Of a stretch of DNA of 64,000 nucleotides, positions 57,990 to 64,000 are shown piece after piece. Location: assembly GCA_004195615.1 (NCBI GenBank), contig PSPW01000004.1, forward strand, positions 1,737-65,736, in the 5' to 3' direction. The notes under the pieces are model-generated. The model made no database searches. It was not told the DNA's origin and saw only the letters and a list, made by a program, of their open reading frames with translations. Made by a program: the position numbers and the translations under genes. The number at the start of each line of letters is the position of its first letter. Position 1 is the stretch's first letter. The stretch comes from Methanobacteriota archaeon (GTDB taxonomy: Archaea > Thermoplasmatota > Poseidoniia > Poseidoniales > Thalassarchaeaceae).

Positions 57990-58685
57990 CTACATTTCGA
58001 GGGATTTAGTAATCGACTCTAGGTTCTCTTTGATTGGTCCACTGTCATTAATTAGTCCTGATCCAACAACGGCAATATCGATTCCCCATTCGGCAATCAT
58101 TGCAGCGTTGTGGTCTTTCACTCCACCGTCAATCATCAGCTTGGTTGCCCTACCCCCTGTTGCAATCTGAGCATCAATAGCCGTGCGGAATTCACGCACC
58201 TTATTCTCAACCTCAGGCATGAACTGCTGCCCGCCCTTGCCAGGAACGATTGACATAACCAGAACAAGATCCAAGTCCTCTAATAATGAAATAATCTCCT
58301 TGGCTGGGGTGTCTGGATTCAAAACGCAACCAACCTGAACGCCAACTGCGTGCAAGGATCTGATTAACTTGGGAAAGTCGTCTACTGCCTCGATGTGTGC
58401 AATCACCATGTCAACTCCGGCATTTGCATACTGTTCCCATGTCTCCTCCGCATTGGTAATCATTAGATGGCAATCGATGAAGATCTCGGGGCCGACTCTT
58501 TCTCTGACCGATTCGATCAATGCTGGCCCAAAGGTGATTGTGCGATTGATCACCCAATTTCCATCCATGACATCCATGTGTAGCCAACCAATACCAGCAT
58601 CGATTGCCGCGTCAATGGTTTCACCTAGTCTGCAGAAGTCTGCCGTAAGTATGCTTGGAGTAATCTCCATGTTCTCCTCGTTCAT
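57990..58685 (-). CDS. rpe: Ribulose-phosphate 3-epimerase
   Basis: ITPSILTADFCRLGETIDAAIDAGIGWLHMDVMDGNWV...DCHLMI...VLVMSIVPGKGGQQFMPEV...MIDGGVKDHNA; start trimmed to avoid antisense trx overlap. Confidence 0.93.
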   Translation of the reverse strand: MNEENMEITPSILTADFCRLGETIDAAIDAGIGWLHMDVMDGNWVINRTITFGPALIESVRERVGPEIFIDCHLMITNAEETWEQYANAGVDMVIAHIEAVDDFPKLIRSLHAVGVQVGCVLNPDTPAKEIISLLEDLDLVLVMSIVPGKGGQQFMPEVENKVREFRTAIDAQIATGGRATKLMIDGGVKDHNAAMIAEWGIDIAVVGSGLINDSGPIKENLESITKSLEM

Positions 58686-58782
58686 TAGGAAGGGGTGCCG
58701 GTACTCAACACATTCTATCTGACCTAACCAAAAACACACATGTTGATAGGATGAGGGACATTCCATTGGATTAGGTGGAATA

Positions 58783-59100
58783 ATGGGCAAGGTTGTGGAT
58801 ACTGGTGACACGGACTTTGATGTAACAACAAAGAGCGATGAGTGGGTGCTAGCGGATTTCTGGGCTCCATGGTGTGGACCGTGCAGAATGGTTGGCCCGG
58901 TTCTCTCACAGATTGCCCAGGAAAGAGAAATTACCATTGCAAAGGTGAATACTGATGTCAATCCCCTTACTTCAGGGAGATTTGGGATCAGGGGAATTCC
59001 TGCACTCATTCTTTTCAGAAACGGAGAGATGGTTGACAGGATGACTGGAGCAATGCCCAAGCAGAGTATGGATTCCTGGCTAGACGGGCATATGTCCTAA
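58783..59100 (+). CDS. trxA: Thioredoxin
   Basis: WVLADFWAPWCGPCRMVGPVLSQIA...FGIRGIPALILFRNGE. Confidence 0.95.
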   Translation: MGKVVDTGDTDFDVTTKSDEWVLADFWAPWCGPCRMVGPVLSQIAQEREITIAKVNTDVNPLTSGRFGIRGIPALILFRNGEMVDRMTGAMPKQSMDSWLDGHMS

Positions 59101-60680
59101 GTTTCAGTGCTATTCAGTTTTCCAAGTCTCTCTTCGAATGGCTTACCGACATCCCTCAGAAGCCTGGATCTGAGAGCCTCGTGTAACCACATACCGTCTT
59201 CCAACTCGAGCATCAGCCCCCTCTCAATGAGTTGTTCTGGGGGAATCCCGTCGACGTCGGCAGCCATTGCCAACTTCTCCCAAGGAACCGGTCTTTCGGA
59301 GGTGGCCAGAATGGAAAGGATCTCCCTATGTGACTCTGGGAGGACGTTCAGGATTTCTTCGTCTAAGAACCGGAGCCAGTCTTCGTGAAGAGTTTGGCCG
59401 TACATTTCGAGTAATTCTACCGCCAGAGGATGTCCTCCTGTAACTCTGTGAATCTCTGAAGCAGGAGCGTTTTCTGGAATTTCTATCATTTCTATCCATG
59501 CTTCAATCTCTTCTGGGGAGAGTCCGGATAGCGCCATCTCCGATACCTTGTCTAGGGTGTGCACATATCTGCGGTCATAGAAGGCTAGACTTGTTCTAGA
59601 AATCATCAATAGTCGTAGTTTCGTTTTCTCGGCAGTCTGAAGGAGGGCCCCAAACAAGTGATCGCCGCTGGTACCAATGTTGTGAACGTCGTCTAAGATC
59701 ACTAGAGCTTCGTCGATTTTACTCCCTTCGGTAGGATTAATGAGTGATTTCTCATCGAGCAAGTGCGCTGTTAGTCGACGCCGGAATGAGTCTATTTCCA
59801 GTCTAGCTGCAGGCTTGTATGGCAGCGTTGCCAGGATGTTGTAAGGGTCTTCTGATTCTTCGGTAATCCCAATTCGGTGAAGGAGGCTGGTTGCAATTCC
59901 AAGTGGCGAATCCCATGGTTGGCATGGATAGTACATGATATTGAGTTCGGGATTTGAATTCATCATCTCTGAAATCCAGTGAGATGCTAGTGTTGTCTTG
60001 CCGCAACCAGCGATTCCAGAGAGGACAAGTAATGGTTTTCCGGAGTTGAACCAGTCGTCTAGGGCTTCCATCTCATCCTTCCTTCCATGGACTGTACGAG
60101 TCTTTGGTGGCCTTGTATGGTAGGTTGAGTGAGCTCCTGTGAGAATGGAAATTGATCCTGGTGGGGGTTTGTTTTCGTTTTTTCTAACCAAGACTCCGAA
60201 TCGAATATCTCCGAAGTTGAGGACACCCTCGTGTTGGGCATGCATCAGGATTTGTAGTAAGCTGAGACCGGCACGCAACTTGTTCGCGGCCTCATCCGCT
60301 CTGATTTCCAGAACGTTGCCCTCCTTCGATCTAATCAAGACCATTAGGGAGCGTAACTCAGAAATTCTCTCCCTTGCTAGATCCCTCCCTTCCTCTGTTA
60401 ATTGCCATGTCTTTTGCCTACGATTATCTCCCCTCACTGTCCTACTGTGTTGAGAAATAAATCCTTGAGAAGTCAATTGCCTCATTGCTCGAGAGACATT
60501 CGGAGGATGCAAAGCACAAGATTCTGCTATTCCTGAACGAGTGACATCAGAAGTTACAATGTAGTGATCAGCTTGGAAGTCCTGTTCCCAGAGATGTAGC
60601 ATTATTCTATCTGAAACGGGCACATTGGGTCGTGAATCGTTGCGTGCCACGGATTTAACGGTGGAGGATGATAGCATCAA
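59097..60680 (-). CDS. Winged-helix (MarR-like) fused to STAND/NB-ARC-like P-loop ATPase
   Basis: SCALHPPNVSRAMRQLTSQGFISQHSRTVRGDNRRQKTWQLTEEGRDLA (wHTH); LLVLSGIAGCGKTTLASHW; EALVILDDVHN. Confidence 0.75.
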   Translation of the reverse strand: MMLSSSTVKSVARNDSRPNVPVSDRIMLHLWEQDFQADHYIVTSDVTRSGIAESCALHPPNVSRAMRQLTSQGFISQHSRTVRGDNRRQKTWQLTEEGRDLARERISELRSLMVLIRSKEGNVLEIRADEAANKLRAGLSLLQILMHAQHEGVLNFGDIRFGVLVRKNENKPPPGSISILTGAHSTYHTRPPKTRTVHGRKDEMEALDDWFNSGKPLLVLSGIAGCGKTTLASHWISEMMNSNPELNIMYYPCQPWDSPLGIATSLLHRIGITEESEDPYNILATLPYKPAARLEIDSFRRRLTAHLLDEKSLINPTEGSKIDEALVILDDVHNIGTSGDHLFGALLQTAEKTKLRLLMISRTSLAFYDRRYVHTLDKVSEMALSGLSPEEIEAWIEMIEIPENAPASEIHRVTGGHPLAVELLEMYGQTLHEDWLRFLDEEILNVLPESHREILSILATSERPVPWEKLAMAADVDGIPPEQLIERGLMLELEDGMWLHEALRSRLLRDVGKPFEERLGKLNSTET

Positions 60681-60700
60681 GGTTCGGGAATATGAATTAA

Positions 60701-62557
60701 TCAGATATCATCGGCACAGAAAGGGTAACTCTGTTGCATGGGCGGTAAAAACAGATCATCGCAAGTCCGAGTTACGGAAGAGAGGCTGAGTACGCTCTGG
60801 GGTCCCATACCCACTGAAACAGGCATCATTGAAACCGGGCTGGGGATGTAGTCTTCGCCGGTCTGAGACAATATTAGCTGAATTCCATCGCCTGCTGGTA
60901 CGACGACATCCATTCCGAAGAACTCCATTTTGGCGAGTACGGTGGAACCCGGGGCTAGTGACTGTCCGTCCTTGCCGCCATCGTGGAACCTTAGGTCCAT
61001 CACAGCATGGCCCAAATGCATTCCATTACTAGACTGAACCATCTCTACGAATAAGTGACCACTTGTCGATAGCAATGAAATTGTGGTCTCGATGTGGAAA
61101 GTTGGAGTTCCAACGATTCTAGTTTCTTGGTCAAATTCTGGACATTCCACAGTAAGTGTGGAAATGGTGGAAATAGTATCACTTCCTCCAATTATTGTAC
61201 AGGCACCCATATCGATATCAATCCAATATGCCTCCTCTGGCGGGTAGGAATTCTCAACTCTCCAACCACCCATGTTATCTTGAACTTCAGCTATCAGTCT
61301 GGGTTTTGGGCCCATTTCCATTAGGTAGTAGTTGAACCACTCAAGTAGGTCGTCTGCCCAGTCCCATCTCAGTGTGTATGGGAATGCTTCTGCTCCTCTG
61401 CCAGAATCCAAGCCTTCGTGACCAGATCGTCGATCTGGGTAGTCGTGCCCCCATTGACCGTAAAGGCCCTTGACTTCGAATCCGGCATCCACCATCATGT
61501 TGTGAACAGGGAATGCCATGTGTGGGTCGACATTCCAATCTTGCAATCCATGGATGATGTAGACGGAACCGTTGTAGTTCTGAATTGCTCGGGATAAGAA
61601 ATGTCTTTCCTCCCAGTAATCACTGCCAGTCCATGCAAGATTGTCCCCAGTCAGATAGGCCCCGACGCCCGCATAGTAACCCTCCATGTATCCTTCACAA
61701 GCATTCTGTGCGTCCTCTAGGTTTCCGTCTAAACCGAAGCTGCCATACACCCCATTATGCATTATCGCTCCCCTTGCCTCCATGCTGCCATTCCTCCACA
61801 TTAGGTCGTGAACACCGATTAGCCCTGACATTGGGACAATCGTCCTGAGGTGTTGTGAACCCATTGCAGCGGCCTCCCAAGGGGTTGAGCCGTCATATGA
61901 CTTCCCGATGGCTCCGACATTTCCATTTGAGTAGGGTGCCTTTCCAAGAAATTCAATTGCGGCATGAATTCCCAATTGTTCATCCAAACCCATCAAATCC
62001 ATGCAGTGGTTTGATTCTCCTGTTCCAAATACACTGACTTGTGCAACCCCAAACCCATGGGGAACTAGATTCTCAATCAGAAATCTGCCAAGTCGGTCCG
62101 CGGGAGTCAGAGCATCGACATCCCCGTCATCGTAGTAAGGACCGATTTCAGTGATGATTGGGACTTGGCATTCTTCTGGGACTTCTTCTGCGTCTAGATC
62201 GCAACCTTCGATTAATGGGAGCCATAGTCCAAGGTGAACTTCTGCTCCTCCTGTGACTCCGGCTCCTCCATCCAATGCAGTGATTTCTGGAACTGGGACG
62301 AAAATAGATCTCACAGAGTCTATATTGAATGAGCCATTTAACGAAACTCTGCTGAATACGTCATCATCTAGATATGTCATATCCGAGCGATTCTCGACTT
62401 GTGGAAGCCAGTGATCCCCTTCTGATTCCTGGGGTTTCTCTCCACTCTCACTTAGGCATCCGGAAAGTGCAGGAGCCATCAATAACAGGGCGATTACTGA
62501 GATTTGGGGGTAGTCACTTCGTCGCACTGTACAATCGGCGGAGTTGGTCGGCATCAA
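60701..62557 (-). CDS. X-Pro dipeptidyl-peptidase S15/CocE-type hydrolase, lipoprotein
   Basis: Lipobox ALSGC; GNVGAIGKSYDGSTPWEAAAMGSQHLRTIVPMSG; VYIIHGLQDWNVDPHMA. Confidence 0.85.
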   Translation of the reverse strand: MMPTNSADCTVRRSDYPQISVIALLLMAPALSGCLSESGEKPQESEGDHWLPQVENRSDMTYLDDDVFSRVSLNGSFNIDSVRSIFVPVPEITALDGGAGVTGGAEVHLGLWLPLIEGCDLDAEEVPEECQVPIITEIGPYYDDGDVDALTPADRLGRFLIENLVPHGFGVAQVSVFGTGESNHCMDLMGLDEQLGIHAAIEFLGKAPYSNGNVGAIGKSYDGSTPWEAAAMGSQHLRTIVPMSGLIGVHDLMWRNGSMEARGAIMHNGVYGSFGLDGNLEDAQNACEGYMEGYYAGVGAYLTGDNLAWTGSDYWEERHFLSRAIQNYNGSVYIIHGLQDWNVDPHMAFPVHNMMVDAGFEVKGLYGQWGHDYPDRRSGHEGLDSGRGAEAFPYTLRWDWADDLLEWFNYYLMEMGPKPRLIAEVQDNMGGWRVENSYPPEEAYWIDIDMGACTIIGGSDTISTISTLTVECPEFDQETRIVGTPTFHIETTISLLSTSGHLFVEMVQSSNGMHLGHAVMDLRFHDGGKDGQSLAPGSTVLAKMEFFGMDVVVPAGDGIQLILSQTGEDYIPSPVSMMPVSVGMGPQSVLSLSSVTRTCDDLFLPPMQQSYPFCADDI

Positions 62558-62605
62558 TAGTTCGGGACCAAGGGTACAAGATTATCTTGTTTCCAAAAGG
62601 TCGTC

Positions 62606-63064
62606 CTAGTCCTTCAGCATCATTCTTAGTTCTTCGACTGAACGCTGTTCGTCGAAGTAGACCATTTCCAGAGAGTCATAGAGTTCGGTATCTCCAATTT
62701 CCTCGACTAATGGCAATATCTCACTATACGTCTCAACGGCTGTCTTTTCTGTTTCATACGCCTCAGTCAGCATCTCCTTGTAGTTTGATGTGTGGACAAT
62801 TGGAGTACCATCGCGCTCTGTAATTGCAGTTCCATCTAGTTTGACAATAGCGGAACGAACAGTAGCAGCATGTGTAACAGACTCGTTTACCTCGTTATTG
62901 AAATGTGTAATGAGGTGAAGTCTGTGAATCCCAGAAACATAAGCAGAGTAATGCGCATACAATGCTATGGCTCTAAGTTCCCAAGCAAGTGCTCGGTTGA
63001 GAGCTTCGACGAGTTGCTGCTTCGACATACGTGTTATCTCGTTGCTTGAATGATGGCGAGTCAT
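62606..63064 (-). CDS. Ferritin-like (bacterioferritin/rubrerythrin-type) protein
   Basis: LNRALAWELRAIALYAHYSAYVSG...HFNNEVNESVTHAATV...YETEKTAVETYSEILPLVEEIGDTELYDSLEMVYFDEQRSVEELRMML. Confidence 0.75.
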   Translation of the reverse strand: MTRHHSSNEITRMSKQQLVEALNRALAWELRAIALYAHYSAYVSGIHRLHLITHFNNEVNESVTHAATVRSAIVKLDGTAITERDGTPIVHTSNYKEMLTEAYETEKTAVETYSEILPLVEEIGDTELYDSLEMVYFDEQRSVEELRMMLKD

Positions 63065-63136
63065 ATCAACGCTCGTTTTTCATTCCAGTTCGGCTTCAGC
63101 CGGAACATATGTGTCTTGGTCCTCTTTGGAGGGGTC

Positions 63137-64000
63137 GTGGGTGCATACGGAGAACTACTGACGAGATTGAAGGATATTGACTTGATTGGGCAGATTGAAA
63201 GCCTGATAAGTTGGGATCAGGAGGTTCTGATGCCTCCCAAGGCTGCACCGCTCAGAGCAGAGCAACTTGCATGGATCTCTAAGACTGCTCATGAGAGGCT
63301 CACTAATTCAGAGATTGGATCTTTGTTGGAACAAAATGAATCGAATGATGACTTAGATGAGGTTCAGAAAGCAAACATAAGACTCACGAGGGAGTCTTAC
63401 GACAGGGCAACCAAGTTGCCAACAGAATTCGTTGAAGAGATGGCAAAGCACAGATCGAAAGCACTTGTATCTTGGACGGAAGCTCGTGAAAAGGATGATT
63501 TCTCGATATTTCGAGATGACTTAGCCATAGCTATAGAGCATTCTCGAATGAAGGCGGACTTCTTCGGTTATGAGAAATTGAGGTATGATGCACTACTTGA
63601 TTTGTATGAGAGTGGACTTACCGTAGAGAGGCTGGATCCTCTTTTCTCGGGCCTTAGGGACAATGTTGCCCCTCTCATCAAAGCAGTAGTTGACAGCGGG
63701 AATAGACCGGATATGTCATGGGTCGAGAATAGCACATGGGATCAGCCGGCACAAGAAGAATTGAGCCAGAGAGTTTCCGAGGCTATCGGTTTCGACTTCT
63801 CAGCAGGCAGGAGAGATTTGTCGACTCATCCTTTCTGTGTCGGACCAAATCCAGATGATATCAGATGGACGACTCGATATAGGGAGGACGAGCCTTTCGG
63901 ATCTCTATTTGGTTCGATGCATGAAACGGGTCATGGTACGTACGAGCAAGGGCGCCCTCGGGACTTCGATTTCCAGCCAGCGGGAAAGGCAAACGGACTG
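63137..64000 (+). CDS. Carboxypeptidase Taq (M32) family metallopeptidase, partial at window edge
   Basis: Manual translation from GTG 63137 (GGAGGGG just upstream): GAYGELLTRLKDIDLIGQIESLISWDQEVLMPPKAAPLRAEQLAWIS...GSLFGSMHETGHGTYEQG (HEXXH); no stop before 64000, so absent from the ORF track. Confidence 0.9.
   Translation, partial: MGAYGELLTRLKDIDLIGQIESLISWDQEVLMPPKAAPLRAEQLAWISKTAHERLTNSEIGSLLEQNESNDDLDEVQKANIRLTRESYDRATKLPTEFVEEMAKHRSKALVSWTEAREKDDFSIFRDDLAIAIEHSRMKADFFGYEKLRYDALLDLYESGLTVERLDPLFSGLRDNVAPLIKAVVDSGNRPDMSWVENSTWDQPAQEELSQRVSEAIGFDFSAGRRDLSTHPFCVGPNPDDIRWTTRYREDEPFGSLFGSMHETGHGTYEQGRPRDFDFQPAGKANGL

Noticed and set aside
58685-59060. N-terminal extension of the 57990..59060 ORF
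   Set aside because: It is antisense to the well-supported thioredoxin gene; epimerase homology starts at MNEENMEITPSILTADF.

Overview
The gene content and style suggest an archaeal chromosome segment, probably a marine Group II/Poseidoniales-like euryarchaeon (inference: archaeal uS13-uS4-uS11-RpoD cluster, FEN1, Trm-G10 methyltransferase, pantoate kinase, many bacterial-type metabolic genes, giant Asp-rich secreted proteins). Most of the window is housekeeping DNA: malic enzyme and PEPCK, PDH E1, LeuRS, methionine aminopeptidase, Sua5, thioredoxin, BolA/Grx, ribosomal proteins and RNA polymerase subunit D. The most unusual object is an integrated element of about 6.6 kb (about 8005-14606) in a tRNA-Arg(UCG) gene. 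A perfect 39-bp direct repeat (7966-8004 and 14568-14606) marks attL/attR. The tyrosine recombinase gene runs in frame through the att site into the tRNA. If the element is recircularised on paper, the integrase frame stays open across attP, gains a different ~40-aa C-terminus, and abuts the HNH-endonuclease ORF with an ATGA overlap. Integration would therefore swap the integrase tail and cut a putative int-HNH-orf operon. The element also carries an ASST-like secreted protein with thrombospondin-type-3 repeats and a PGF-CTERM-like tail, a MORN-repeat protein, and an ATGTC array with 11-bp spacing upstream of int. The ASST-like gene's ~70-bp upstream region is nearly the same as that of a 2865-aa propeller protein gene 15 kb away outside the element. 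Other notable items are a G+C-rich DUF4260 pseudogene remnant, a conserved 3'-UTR-like motif downstream of three genes, an RPB3-like zinc loop in RpoD, a CDIN1/TPD-like nuclease and a (GQ)n secreted protein. All family calls come from reading motifs; no database search was run.
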